Positions 49,301 through 57,612 of a stretch of DNA of 64,000 nucleotides are shown here, in pieces (the first letter of the stretch is position 1; every line of letters begins with the position of its first letter). This DNA is from Martelella mediterranea (lineage in GTDB: Bacteria > Pseudomonadota > Alphaproteobacteria > Rhizobiales > Rhizobiaceae): the NCBI GenBank assembly GCA_003001975.1, contig PVUG01000001.1:124001-188000 (forward strand), given 5' to 3'. Below the pieces are notes generated by a model. That model was not told the origin of the DNA, did not search any database, and saw only the letters and a program-made list of their open reading frames with translations. The position numbers and the translations under genes are program-made.

Positions 49301-50065
49301 GATATCATCGGCATCGGCGTCATCATCGATAACCGAAAGCCGGAAACCGCCGGCATAAGCCGGGCGGCCATCCGTCAGCGTGACATCGCCTTCAAGTGCG
49401 GCCGAAACCGGCCATTCCTCGGGGTCCGCGGAAAGCCGGAGGCGCATCGTGCCGGTTTCGGCATCCGGCCGCCCCGTCAGGATGGTGAAGGCGCCCGGAT
49501 GACCGTCAAGCACGGCGCTGCCTTCCATCCGCCACGGCCCTTCGATGGCGTTTGCCGACAGCATGGCGTTGATATCGGAAAGGGTGCGCACGCGACCGCT
49601 GCCGTCATCGGCCAGGCGGATCTCGCCATCGCGCACTTCAACGTCCTCGAACACCACGCGTCGGGCCGAAAGCGGCGCATTGCCGGTGGCCGTCCACGAC
49701 ATTGCCCCGTTTTCATCCAGCGTCAGATTGAGAACCGGGTGATCCAGCAGCATCTTGAAGATGCGGACCTCGCCGCTGAGAAACGGCGCAAGCTCGGCAT
49801 CCATCGAAAAGGCATCGGCCGTGGCCAGCGGCATGCCCGACGCATCGCGGCCAACGCGAACATCATGCATGGTGATCGAGGGAAACGGCAGCACCCTGAC
49901 ATCGACCTCGCCGACAACCTCGACCTTCTTGCCCAGCGCCCGGCTTGCCTGAACCTCGAATTCCTTGCGAAAACTGCCCCAGTCGACGAAATACGGGATA
50001 ACCAGCGCCGAAAACAGCAGAAGAACCAGAAGCGCTCCGATGAAAACAAGTATTCGTCCCAGCAA
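46370..50065 (-). CDS. AsmA-family protein
   Basis: A very large (1231 residues) protein of the AsmA/TamB-related group, proposed to move phospholipids between membranes or influence outer-membrane assembly. It has one N-terminal membrane helix (ILVFIGALLVLLLFSALVIPY), then a long periplasmic beta-rich region with many alternating short hydrophobic strands, an AsmA C-terminal-like domain around residues 850-1090, and a charged coiled-coil tail (about 1110-1180, rich in Glu/Arg/Gln) ending in a Pro-rich stretch. The start is TTG at 50065 with AGGGAA upstream. The TAA stop at 46370-46372 abuts the inverted-repeat element. Confidence 0.88.
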   Translation of the reverse strand: MLGRILVFIGALLVLLLFSALVIPYFVDWGSFRKEFEVQASRALGKKVEVVGEVDVRVLPFPSITMHDVRVGRDASGMPLATADAFSMDAELAPFLSGEVRIFKMLLDHPVLNLTLDENGAMSWTATGNAPLSARRVVFEDVEVRDGEIRLADDGSGRVRTLSDINAMLSANAIEGPWRMEGSAVLDGHPGAFTILTGRPDAETGTMRLRLSADPEEWPVSAALEGDVTLTDGRPAYAGGFRLSVIDDDADADDIPPPRASGQFELTNESIAVSEYRLEIGTQVDPYVISGEANFDTRPGGTFLLTANGQQFNVERLSDYDTNLKKDRVATPSARERLDTLIGFLRQVPVPQLPGTVTFRLPALVSGDTTIRSIVLDAAPDGDGWTIEDGSAELPGRTQVEVSGRLALGDETSFAGSLLVASRQPSGLSQWLTGEVGPEIRALNRAGFSADVNLTPDTQIFENLQVVAGDAVLDGAVSRQSQGAGIPQLDLDLSGNVIDLSALRALAGLMVGENIDGGLNQHRIHATLRAGTVNAFDLSAEVVDTDFTYQSGAVTVDRLEIGDLAGAAITLSGQAQTGRTLPTGSGRVTFAADDISGFVATLEQRFGEHPVLDRLAENAAWYQNTDLEADIAFGQDGTGVSAVFSGSANDSKISGSWRRDALMGPGGMSGQIQLSNPDAAIVFGQAGFAPLPIPAPAGAQVSLTLERSEATGPVSLGLRAASGETRLSVSGEAGLDTENFLGGRYAVSLTSPDLEPYLAMNAFAVPGTAFGVPLSAKATLDISAQQYALSAIEGELDGNAVRGRLALARGEPVAHLEGALSFDSFDLGWLMEAVYGPNFTLGPEGLPDTSFGSAYFGTAEADIDIQAASFDAGLMEPVTGMSGTVDFRGGGLSMTGLSGRFLGGTLSGDLQIGNAGGDGYFQAQVNLADAALPETLWQSNGAPVVSGRFDLGLVVETTADTAAGLLEQASGSGMLTLKSPVVSGLDLSVADPLLAWADAQGTEVTNEAIEQEMRSLIFVDGSFEAGDVAVPFSITDGVLQARNVFVDLPEARIYGAMRTDLARRDVDASINVALKLGEESEEGANAGFSIGFSGPLADPDRSLELTEVNNFLALRAVERERARVERLQADILEKQRLRREATLYSFRAEQREIERQQREEAERLRREEEQRRAREAGDAADDQSAIPAPSPDGETAVQGEPPLPADSDWDRLIESIIEGSAEQQGISPPAP

Positions 50066-50260
50066 TCTTGCGGTTCCCTTATGTCATTCATGCAGGCGGT
50101 CGCGATGGTGCCGGCACCGGCAGATCGGACTTGCCCCCTCCCGTGCCGCAGGCGGCCTGTTCCGCCCGGATTACGTCATTGCCGCAAACCTATCACGAGC
50201 GACACAGGCAAACCAGTTCGGCGTGACTCCCGACAGCCCCGACCGACCGATTTTACGCGG

Positions 50261-51664
50261 TCAGAAGATCTTGCCCGGATTGAAGATGTTGTCCGGATCG
50301 AGCGACTGCTTGATGGCGCGCATCGCCGCCACCGCCGTGCCGATCTCCTGACCGACGACGCGTTTCTTGCCCTGCCCCACGCCATGTTCTCCGGTCGCGG
50401 TTCCGCCCATCGCAATCGCGCGTTCGGCCAGGCGTGTGGTGAAATCCTCGACGCGGATAATTTCGTCGGGATTTTTTGCGTCGAACAGCACCAGAAGATG
50501 AAAATTACCATCGCCCGCATGGCCGACCACCGGTGCCAGAATGCCTTCGCGCTGAACATCGTCGCGGGTTTCGCGCATGCAATCGGCCAGCCGCGAGATC
50601 GGCACACAGACATCTGTTGAAAACCCGTCGAGTTCCGGCGCCAGCGCCCGCCCCGCCCAATAGGCGCTGTGACGCGCTTTCCACAGTTTGGTGCGCTCTT
50701 CGGCATTGGCCGTCCAGATGAATTCCGAACCGCCGCATTCGGCCGCGATTTCGGCAAACTGGGCCGACTGCATGGCAACCGCCTCCTCACTGCCGTGAAA
50801 TTCCAGCAGCAGCAGCGGCTTTTCGGGAAATTCAAGCCCGGAATAGGCGTTGCAGGCCTTCACCTGCAAACTGTCGAGAAGCTCGATACGGGCCACGGGA
50901 ATGCCCATCTGGATCGTCATGATCACGGCGTTGCAGGCGTCTTCCGGCGTTTCGAAGGACGATACCCCGCCGGCAATCTTTTCAGGAATGCCGGCAAGCC
51001 GCAGCGTGATCGAGGTTATGATGCCGAGCGTGCCTTCCGCGCCGACGAAAAGCCGCGTCAGGTCATAACCGGCAGACGATTTGCGCGCGCGCCGCGCCGT
51101 GGTGATCTCCTCGCCATCGGCCGTTACCACCGTCAGCGCCAGCACCATGTCCTTCATCGTGCCGTAACGCACGGCATTGGTGCCGGACGCCCGGGTTGAG
51201 GCCATGCCCCCGATCGAGGCATTGGCACCGGGATCAAGCGGAAAGAACAGCCCGGTATCGCGCAGATATTCATTCAGCTCCTCGCGGGTCACGCCGGGTT
51301 CGACCCGGCAATCGAGGTCTTCGGCATTGACTTCCAGCACCCGGTTCATGCGCGACAGGTCAAGGGAAATACCGCCCTCGGGCGCATTGACCTGCCCTTC
51401 GAGCGAGGAGCCGGTCCCGAAGGGGATGATCGGAACCTTGTATTCGGCGCAAAGCTTCACAACCGCCTTCACATCGTCCGAGCTTTCGGCGAAGAACACC
51501 GCATCCGGCAGCTGCGGCGGCAGATAGGTGGTGGTGTGCGCATGCTGCGCACGGAAAGCTTCACCCGTCTGCACCTTGTCGCCGAAGCGCTCCTTCAACA
51601 GCGCAATGACCTGCTGGGCTGCCTGCTGATCACGCGGACGGGTCTGAACGTCTTCAATTGCCAA
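50261..51664 (-). CDS. FAD-linked oxidase, GlcD/D-lactate dehydrogenase type
   Basis: A VAO-fold flavoprotein of about 467 residues that oxidises a 2-hydroxy acid such as D-lactate or glycolate and likely passes electrons to cytochrome c or quinone. The FAD-binding loop is PFGTGSSLEGQVNAPEGG near residue 80, with DPGANASIGGMASTRASGTN following; the C-terminal domain has GHAGDGNFHLLVLF and GEHGVGQGKK. I chose TTG at 51664 (LAIEDVQTRPRD), 8 bases after GGAG, which gives the family length; the 34-residue extension to 51766 looks non-native. The substrate is not certain. Confidence 0.88.
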   Translation of the reverse strand: MAIEDVQTRPRDQQAAQQVIALLKERFGDKVQTGEAFRAQHAHTTTYLPPQLPDAVFFAESSDDVKAVVKLCAEYKVPIIPFGTGSSLEGQVNAPEGGISLDLSRMNRVLEVNAEDLDCRVEPGVTREELNEYLRDTGLFFPLDPGANASIGGMASTRASGTNAVRYGTMKDMVLALTVVTADGEEITTARRARKSSAGYDLTRLFVGAEGTLGIITSITLRLAGIPEKIAGGVSSFETPEDACNAVIMTIQMGIPVARIELLDSLQVKACNAYSGLEFPEKPLLLLEFHGSEEAVAMQSAQFAEIAAECGGSEFIWTANAEERTKLWKARHSAYWAGRALAPELDGFSTDVCVPISRLADCMRETRDDVQREGILAPVVGHAGDGNFHLLVLFDAKNPDEIIRVEDFTTRLAERAIAMGGTATGEHGVGQGKKRVVGQEIGTAVAAMRAIKQSLDPDNIFNPGKIF

Positions 51665-51794
51665 AACTTGCACTCCGAACCTGTTTTGCCATAGCTTCTC
51701 ACCGAAGCCGGACCGTTTCAGCGTTTTATGCGAGGATCGTCCCCGACGTCCAGAGCCGGCAGGCATTGTAAACCATCCAGCAACGGCATTCCCG

Positions 51795-52601
51795 ATGAAT
51801 GATTTTCAGGACACGATTGCGCAATTGCTCGGTGTCGAGCGTGTCACCCTTTCCCATTTTGCGTCCGGCGACCTGTCGTCCGTCATGCGGGTCGATACAC
51901 ACGATAACCGGCATTTCATCGCCAAGGGCGGCCCGGCGCCGGCGCTCGAAGCCGAAATGCTGCGCCTGATTGCCGCTGCCGGGGCGCCAGCGCCCAAGGT
52001 GGTTGCCGCCAACGACAAGGTGCTGATCATCACTCAGGTTGACGGTCACGGTGGCTTTTCCGGCGCTCAGTCCGATCTCGGGCGCGCGCTTGCAACGCTT
52101 CATGCTGCCACCGGCACACACTTCGGCTTTGGGGATGACTACGCCTTCGGCAAGGTGGCGATCATCAATGACGAAACCGATTCCTGGGTTGCCTTCTGGC
52201 GCGACCACCGGCTTTTGAACAATATCGGCGATACCCCGCCGGCAATTGCCCGGCGCCTCGAAAAGCTTGCCGGCAATCTGGCCGATTTACTGCCCGACAG
52301 CCCGCCGGCTGCCCTGCTTCACGGCGACCTCTGGTCCGGCAATGTGATGTCGTCGTCCGGCAGGGTCACGGCCTTCATCGATCCTGCCAGCTATTACGGC
52401 CACTGCGAAGTCGACCTGGCCATGCTCAATCTTTTCGGAAGTCTCGACGACGCCTTTTATGGCAATTACCCGGCGCTTGAGCCCGGTTATCGCGAGCGAC
52501 AGGCCATCTACAGCCTTTGGCCCGCCCTGGTGCACCTGCGTCTGTTCGGCAGCGGATACCGGTCTATGGTAGAAGGATTTCTTTCGCGCTGCGGTTACTG
52601 A
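51795..52601 (+). CDS. Fructosamine kinase family protein
   Basis: A protein-kinase-like fold enzyme of 268 residues, related to fructosamine-3-kinases that phosphorylate sugars attached to amines so the glycation can be undone. The catalytic loop LLHGDLWSGNVM lies near residue 175, and the metal-binding region FIDPASYYGHCEVDLAML near residue 195. It diverges from the FAD oxidase. The 324-base gap after it precedes a Gfo/Idh dehydrogenase on the same strand. Confidence 0.9.
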   Translation: MNDFQDTIAQLLGVERVTLSHFASGDLSSVMRVDTHDNRHFIAKGGPAPALEAEMLRLIAAAGAPAPKVVAANDKVLIITQVDGHGGFSGAQSDLGRALATLHAATGTHFGFGDDYAFGKVAIINDETDSWVAFWRDHRLLNNIGDTPPAIARRLEKLAGNLADLLPDSPPAALLHGDLWSGNVMSSSGRVTAFIDPASYYGHCEVDLAMLNLFGSLDDAFYGNYPALEPGYRERQAIYSLWPALVHLRLFGSGYRSMVEGFLSRCGY

Positions 52602-52925
52602 ACGCCAGTGCTTTTCAAAGCGGTGACCACGGGAGAAATTCGGTTTATGCTGAATCAATGATTTAAAAAGCGTCTGATTCTCTTGCAAAGTTTGCATTGA
52701 CCAGTCTTAGTGTGGCCGTGATCGGCGCCAAACAAACTCATCTTTTTGGCCGCGCGAAATCCTGGGTCTTGCCGTCAGCTTGCCCGGCGCTTTATGCGTC
52801 GCACGGGCCTTTGCAGCAATCGGATCTTGCGCAAGGGACGCCATGACGGGGACTTTGGTCCGCGCCATTGGCGGGAGGAGCAAAACAGCTTGTCGGAACA
52901 GGCAACATCATATCAGGACATGTGA
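52602..52925 (+). other. Gap upstream of the second Gfo/Idh gene
   Basis: The 324 bases have no supportable gene. A short frame starting at 52868 overlaps the start of the dehydrogenase in another phase and looks spurious. The region presumably contains the promoter of the dehydrogenase, but I cannot place it. Confidence 0.35.
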
Positions 52926-54002
52926 ATGACAAGAAAGCTGAAAGTCGCTGTTGTCGGGCTCGGCATCGGCCGCAACCACATTCTGAACGGTTACCGCACC
53001 AATACCGAGCGCTTCGAGGTCGCCGCGCTCTGCGACCTGGATACCGATCTGCTGCATTCCTGCGGCAAGGAATTCGGCGTCGAACGGCTTGAGAAAGACT
53101 ACCTCGAAATCGTCGGAATGGACGATATCGACGTGATCGATGTCTGTACCCCGCCCGGCACGCACCGCAAGATGATCCTGGCGGCGCTGCACGCGGGAAA
53201 ATACGTTATCTGTGAAAAGCCGCTTGTCGGTGCGCTGGCGGAAATCGACGAGCTTCTCGACGCAGAATCGCGTTCTTCCGGGCGGGTCATGCCGATCATG
53301 CAGTATCGCTACAATGATGGCGCCCAGAAGGCACGCCACATCATCAATGCGGGTCTTGCCGGCAAACCGCTCGTGGCCACCTGCGAGGTGCACTGGCTGC
53401 GCGATGAAACCTATTATGAAAAGGACTGGCGCAAGAGCTGGTCCGGCGCGCTGGGCGGCGTTCTGATGAACCACGCCATCCATGCCAACGACCTGATGTT
53501 CTATCTTCTGGGGCCCGTTCGATCGCTGTTTGCGCGCACGGCAACCCGGGTCAACAAGATCGAGGTCGAGGATTGCGCCAGCATCAGCGTCGAACTGGAA
53601 TGCGGGGCGCTGGCCACCACATCCGCCACGCTCGGGTCCGTCGAACCGCTCAGCCGAATGCGGCTGTGCTTCGAAAACGTCACCATCGAAACCGACAGCA
53701 GGCCGGATTTCACCGCCGCAGACGCCCCCTGGCGCTTTGTTGCCGCCAATGATGCAATCGGCCGCAAGATCGATGCGGCACTGGCCGATTTCGCACCGCC
53801 GCCTTCCGGTTTTGCCGGCCAGATGCAGGATTTCCACAAGGCGGTGTGTGAAAAGACGCCGCTTCCGCTGACGCTCGGCGATGCCCGGCAGAGCCTCGAT
53901 TTTGCCACTGCGGCCTACTGGTCTGCGAAAACCTACAGCGCCGTCGCGCTGCCGATCCTGCCGGACCACCCGTTCTACAATGGCTGGCAGAACGCCTTTT
54001 GA
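52926..54002 (+). CDS. Gfo/Idh/MocA family oxidoreductase
   Basis: An NAD(P)-dependent sugar dehydrogenase-like protein of 358 residues. The Rossmann motif VVGLGIGRNHILNGY is at the N-terminus, and the catalytic EKP is in VICEKPLVGAL near residue 95. The C-terminal domain includes GGVLMNHAIHANDLMFYLLGP, with the two histidines typical of the active site. It is only distantly similar to the enzyme at 37714. The substrate is unknown. Confidence 0.87.
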   Translation: MTRKLKVAVVGLGIGRNHILNGYRTNTERFEVAALCDLDTDLLHSCGKEFGVERLEKDYLEIVGMDDIDVIDVCTPPGTHRKMILAALHAGKYVICEKPLVGALAEIDELLDAESRSSGRVMPIMQYRYNDGAQKARHIINAGLAGKPLVATCEVHWLRDETYYEKDWRKSWSGALGGVLMNHAIHANDLMFYLLGPVRSLFARTATRVNKIEVEDCASISVELECGALATTSATLGSVEPLSRMRLCFENVTIETDSRPDFTAADAPWRFVAANDAIGRKIDAALADFAPPPSGFAGQMQDFHKAVCEKTPLPLTLGDARQSLDFATAAYWSAKTYSAVALPILPDHPFYNGWQNAF

Positions 54003-54016
54003 GGGCTGAACGACAA

Positions 54017-54043
54017 AACGCCCGGATATCAAACCCGGGCGTT
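54017..54043 (-). terminator. Hairpin between converging Gfo/Idh and entericidin genes
   Basis: Arms AACGCCCGG and CCGGGCGTT pair over nine bases. On the minus strand it is followed by TTGTCGTT, so it could end the entericidin transcript; on the plus strand it lies 14 bases after the dehydrogenase stop. Confidence 0.65.
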
Positions 54044-54068
54044 GAGGAAATCAGACTGTCTGCAGAAA

Positions 54069-54230
54069 TCAATAAGATGCTGCATTATCAATCGAGCGGC
54101 CGGCATCCTGCGTTGCGTTGATCGCGCCTGCAGTGTCTTCGCCCATGCCCTCGATTGTGTTGCCACAGGAGGTGATCAGAGCGCTCATGGCAAACAGTGT
54201 AGCGGCGGCAATGACTTTCTTCTTGAACAT
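54069..54230 (-). CDS. Entericidin A/B family lipoprotein
   Basis: A tiny membrane lipoprotein of 53 residues. The signal sequence MFKKKVIAAATLFAMSALITSC ends in a lipobox-type cysteine near residue 22, and the mature part GNTIEGMGEDTAGAINATQD matches the entericidin pattern. In E. coli entericidin B is induced by the stationary-phase sigma factor. The ATG at 54230 has GGAG 7 bases upstream; the much longer frame upstream is spurious. A stress promoter lies 35 bases before the start. Confidence 0.9.
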   Translation of the reverse strand: MFKKKVIAAATLFAMSALITSCGNTIEGMGEDTAGAINATQDAGRSIDNAASY

Positions 54231-54264
54231 TTCAAACTCCTGAATTTTGATCGGTCGTCGGATA

Positions 54265-54289
54265 AACGCCTGGAAGCCGGCAGGGTTCC
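54265..54289 (-). promoter_or_regulatory. EcfG-type promoter of the entericidin gene
   Basis: Read on the minus strand, GGAAC (54289-54285), a 16-base spacer and CGTT (54268-54265) match the EcfG consensus. The -10 element is about 35 bases upstream of the entericidin ATG, an ideal distance. This agrees with the known stress induction of entericidins. Confidence 0.75.
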
Positions 54290-54494
54290 CCAGGCTGCGC
54301 AAGTTTCTGCCCGGTTTGGTTCGTGCACAGGCGATCCACAGCTTATCCACAGGCCCGGCGGCGGATTTCCACAGGCTTTCCACCTCTAGCCGCCTGCCTC
54401 GCGTCACGCCCTCGAAGACAGAGTCAAAAAACAACTGGTTTCAAACACCCTCAGTCACCATGTTTGCGAACACGAGGAACGAGGATTTGCAGAC

Positions 54495-55124
54495 GTGAAT
54501 GACAGTGAACCGGATTTTGAGCCCCGTGGCGATGATGGCGACAAACTCTCCGATATTCTGGCCCGCCTGCGGCCGGATGCGAATGGCCGGGTCACGCTCG
54601 AACGGCTGGACAATGCACTTGCGGAACGCTCTTTCGGCGCCTTCATTGCGCTGTTTGCAATTCCGAACCTTGTTCCGCTTCCGCCCGGCGCGACACTTGT
54701 TCTGGGGCTTCCGCTGATCCTTGTGACCTGGCAGATGATGGCCTCACGACACGCCCGGGTCTGGTTTCCCGAACGTATTGCCCGTTTTTCGATCGATGGC
54801 GAGCGCTGCATGCGGCTTCTGGCGCGTATCCTGCCATGGCTCAGGTGGATCGAAAGCGCCGTGCGTCCGCGCTTCTGGTTTGTTGAAACACGACGGGCCG
54901 AACGCGTTCTCGGCGCATTCGGCCTTGTGCTGGCAATCGTGGTGTTTTTTCCGATCCCGTTCGGCAACTGGCTGCCCGCTCTCGCGCTGGCCATCATCGG
55001 CCTGTCGGCAACGGAACGGGACGGTTACGGACTGATCGTCGGGCTGGTGATCGGCGTGCTCTCGATCCTGCTGGCCGGTCTTGTGCTCCTTGCCGCAGGT
55101 TTCCTGCTCGCGCTGTTGTTCTGA
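54495..55124 (+). CDS. exoD: Exopolysaccharide synthesis protein ExoD
   Basis: A membrane protein of 209 residues of the ExoD family, first described in Sinorhizobium meliloti, where mutants have altered exopolysaccharide and nodule invasion; molecular function is unclear. The conserved core ERSFGAFIALFAIPNLVPLPPGATLVLGLPL is followed by three to four hydrophobic helices at the C-terminus. The start is GTG at 54495 with GAGGA about 9 bases upstream. It is transcribed toward the LysR gene. Confidence 0.9.
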   Translation: MNDSEPDFEPRGDDGDKLSDILARLRPDANGRVTLERLDNALAERSFGAFIALFAIPNLVPLPPGATLVLGLPLILVTWQMMASRHARVWFPERIARFSIDGERCMRLLARILPWLRWIESAVRPRFWFVETRRAERVLGAFGLVLAIVVFFPIPFGNWLPALALAIIGLSATERDGYGLIVGLVIGVLSILLAGLVLLAAGFLLALLF

Positions 55125-55130
55125 AGAGCT

Positions 55131-56033
55131 CTAAGCCACGCGGCTTTGCCGCTGGGCCGCGCCGAAGGCATGGCGGATGGCATCGGCCACAGCTTCGACA
55201 AGCTCGCCGCCCTGCTCGGAAAATTTCAACCGGATTTCATAAAAGCCGAGCTCCGGCAGCCCCTCGGCCTCGCCCAGCACCTGCATCCCGTCTGCGACAT
55301 AATAGGACGCAATCGGTGCGACGGCGAGGTCGGACAGCACAGCGGCCCGTTGCACCATGGTCGTCGCACTCATGTAGGCAACGCGGTAGGCGCGTCCCTT
55401 TTCCGTCAGTTTCTGAACGGCTTCGTTGCGCCAGGAACAGCCCTGCTCCCACATGGACACCGGCAACGGATCCTTCATATATGCCGTGCCGCAGGACGCA
55501 CCGGCCCAGACCAGCCGCTCGCGCAGGATGAGTTCACTGTTCTCATCTACCGTTTCATCACCATCGTTAAGCAGCGTGAGATCGAGCCGTTGCTCGCTCA
55601 GCCGCCGCCTGAGCCCGATACTGTTATCGATGCAGACATCGACCATCACCCCCGGAAAGGCCTCGGCAAAACGCTTCAGAATAGACGGCAGGATCTTCTC
55701 GCCGATATCGTCTGTCGCGCCAAGGCGCACGACGCCGTGCATGTCGGGATGTCTGAAACGCGACATCGCCTCGTTGGAAAGAGCCAGCATGCGCCGCGCG
55801 TAATTGAGCAGCGTCTCGCCGCTGTGGGTCAGCCGCACGGCGCGCGCATCGCGCACGAACAATGAGACACCCAACTGCTCTTCCAGCCGCTTGATCTGCA
55901 TGGAAACCGCCGAGGGCGTTCGAAACACTCTTTCAGCGGCACCGGAAAAGCTGCCGGTTTCGGCAATCGCAACAAATGTTCGCAGAATATCATTGTCCAG
56001 AACCGGAAGCGGCGTTTGCAGAAAATGAGCCAT
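55131..56033 (-). CDS. LysR-family regulator, VtlR-like
   Basis: A LysR-type regulator of 300 residues. The winged helix-turn-helix is LRTFVAIAETGSFSGAAERV followed by RTPSAVSMQIKRLEEQLG (residues about 17-55); the effector domain follows. The N-terminus FLQTPLPVLDNDILRTFVAI and the RTPSAVSMQIK recognition helix resemble, from memory, VtlR of Brucella and Agrobacterium, which activates genes for small DUF1127-type proteins and an AbcR small RNA. Assignment to that subgroup is inference. The ATG at 56033 is used. It diverges from the 55-residue protein gene across an inverted repeat. Confidence 0.88.
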   Translation of the reverse strand: MAHFLQTPLPVLDNDILRTFVAIAETGSFSGAAERVFRTPSAVSMQIKRLEEQLGVSLFVRDARAVRLTHSGETLLNYARRMLALSNEAMSRFRHPDMHGVVRLGATDDIGEKILPSILKRFAEAFPGVMVDVCIDNSIGLRRRLSEQRLDLTLLNDGDETVDENSELILRERLVWAGASCGTAYMKDPLPVSMWEQGCSWRNEAVQKLTEKGRAYRVAYMSATTMVQRAAVLSDLAVAPIASYYVADGMQVLGEAEGLPELGFYEIRLKFSEQGGELVEAVADAIRHAFGAAQRQSRVA

Positions 56034-56043
56034 GCGGCACTCC

Positions 56044-56063
56044 ATCAATTCAATTTCATTGAT
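56044..56063. promoter_or_regulatory. Inverted repeat in the LysR divergent promoter
   Basis: ATCAAT and ATTGAT arms with an 8-base spacer, immediately upstream of the LysR start; a related half-site TTGATTGAAT lies about 25 bases further. LysR-type regulators usually bind such repeats in the divergent region. Binding is inferred. Confidence 0.45.
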
Positions 56064-56154
56064 CTATATCATGACTACATTTCGTTTGATTGAATGTCAA
56101 ATACCCCTATCCTGCTTTCAGGTTCTCGAAAACGACCTTGAAGGAGAAAACGAA

Positions 56155-56322
56155 ATGGGACTGTTCATCATCCTGAAGCATCTTGTCACACCGCTCACAC
56201 GCCTGACCGAACTGCGTGGTGAATCCGAACAGCGCGCCGTGCGCGAACAGAGTCTCAACCGAATTCCGCCACATCTGCGCGACGACGTCATCGTTCGCGA
56301 AAAGCCCTGGCGTTATGACTGA
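56155..56322 (+). CDS. Small conserved-looking protein divergent from LysR
   Basis: A 55-residue protein starting MGLFIILKHLVTPLTRLTE, with an amphipathic N-terminal helix and a charged remainder (RGESEQRAVREQSLNRIPPH). AAGGAG lies 8 bases before the ATG at 56155, and a hairpin follows the stop, so it is a credible gene. Its size, the N-terminal helix, the arginine/glutamate-rich body and the VtlR-like neighbour recall DUF1127-type small proteins, but I do not see a firm family match. Confidence 0.65.
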   Translation: MGLFIILKHLVTPLTRLTELRGESEQRAVREQSLNRIPPHLRDDVIVREKPWRYD

Positions 56323-56327
56323 GACGG

Positions 56328-56357
56328 ACGACCGCCAATCTTATGAATGGCGGTCGT
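56328..56357 (+). terminator. Hairpin after the 55-residue protein gene
   Basis: A ten-pair stem (ACGACCGCCA with TGGCGGTCGT) around a ten-base loop, 5 bases after the stop. There is no T-run, so termination may be incomplete or Rho-assisted. Confidence 0.5.
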
Positions 56358-56579
56358 TCGTGCTGCAGTGCAGCAATGCTGCGCAATGACCGGCGCCCGC
56401 CGTCAGATCGGCGGCATGAAGCGAATAGGCCACGGTTTCACAAAAAAATCACAAACCGACCCCCGATCACCTTCTCTGGCGCATTTGTCTGTGGCAGTGT
56501 CGCAAACAGACAATTGAATGCCATAATTCTTGCAGAAGTTAAGTTTACAAGATCATAATCGGGGTTCTATTGGGGCGGT

Positions 56580-57599
56580 GTGAGCACAATGGTGAGATCA
56601 TTCGTTTTTTACCTGGTTCCGCAGTTTTCGCTACTGCCTTTTTCGGGCGCGGTCGAAACTTTGCGCATTGCCAACCGAATGCTGGGCTTCGAGGCCTATA
56701 GCTGGCGCATCGCCTCGGATAACGGCGAAAAGGTCACATCCTCCAGCGGCATCGCCGTCGATCCCGACACCTCGCTTGCAGACGAGCGCCGCTGTCTGAT
56801 GGGCGAGAACCGCCCCGACCTCGTCCTTGTCTGTTCCGGCGTCAATGTCGACGATTACGGCAACAAGTCGTTCGAAGCCTGGCTGCGCGAACTCAACAAT
56901 CGCGGCCGCGGCATCGGTTCGATGTGCACGGCGACCCATCTTCTGGCGCGTGCCGGGCTGCTCAAGGGCAAGCGCTGCGCCATCCATTGGGAAAACATGC
57001 CGGGGTTTTGCGAAACCTATCCGGAAATCGACGCCCATGCCGACCTTTTCGAGATCGACCGCAATATCTACACCTGCGCCGGCGGCACGGCCGCAATCGA
57101 CCTGATCCTGCACCTGATCAGCCAGGAATTCGGCGACGGCCTTGTCAACGCGATCTGCGAACAGACGCTGACCGACCGCGTGCGCCCCTCCAGCGAGCGC
57201 CAGCGCCTGCCGCTTCGCGCCCGTCTCGGCGTGCAGAACGGCAAGGTACTGCAGATCATCGAACTGATGGAGGCCAATCTGGCCGAACCGCTGTCGCTGA
57301 TCGAGATCGCCGATGCCGTCGGGCTGTCGCGCCGGCAAATCGAGCGGCTGTTCCGTCAGGAAATGGGCCGTTCTCCGGCACGCTACTATCTGGAAATCCG
57401 GCTGGACCGTGCGCGCAGGCTTCTGGCGCAGTCGACGCTTCCGGTCGTCGATGTCGCAGTGGCCTGCGGTTTCGTCTCGGCATCGCATTTTTCCAAGTGT
57501 TACCGCGAAATCTACCAGTGTTCGCCGCAGCAGGAGCGTGCCCTGCGCCGTCAGGCGCCCATGACCGTGCGTGAAAACACGTTCAGCCTCGCCGTCTGA
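56580..57599 (+). CDS. GlxA-family AraC-type transcriptional regulator
   Basis: A 339-residue regulator with an N-terminal DJ-1/PfpI-like domain (about 1-185, with GIGSMCTATHLLARAGLLKG) and a C-terminal AraC helix-turn-helix pair (about 235-320, SLIEIADAVGLSRRQIERLF and VVDVAVACGFVSASHFSKCY). Related proteins control use of glycine betaine, carnitine or similar amines, but the target here is unknown. The start is GTG at 56580; ATG 56589 is an alternative. No obvious target gene is adjacent. Confidence 0.9.
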   Translation: MSTMVRSFVFYLVPQFSLLPFSGAVETLRIANRMLGFEAYSWRIASDNGEKVTSSSGIAVDPDTSLADERRCLMGENRPDLVLVCSGVNVDDYGNKSFEAWLRELNNRGRGIGSMCTATHLLARAGLLKGKRCAIHWENMPGFCETYPEIDAHADLFEIDRNIYTCAGGTAAIDLILHLISQEFGDGLVNAICEQTLTDRVRPSSERQRLPLRARLGVQNGKVLQIIELMEANLAEPLSLIEIADAVGLSRRQIERLFRQEMGRSPARYYLEIRLDRARRLLAQSTLPVVDVAVACGFVSASHFSKCYREIYQCSPQQERALRRQAPMTVRENTFSLAV

Positions 57600-57612
57600 G
57601 CGTTGAGCGTTT

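Noticed and set aside
52868-53092. A 74-codon frame upstream of the second Gfo/Idh gene
   Set aside because: It overlaps the dehydrogenase in another phase, and only the dehydrogenase has a domain and a plausible start.
56323-56579. An AbcR-type small RNA next to the VtlR-like regulator
   Set aside because: The stretch has a hairpin but I could not find the anti-Shine-Dalgarno loops (CUUCCC type) expected of AbcR RNAs or a proper terminator.
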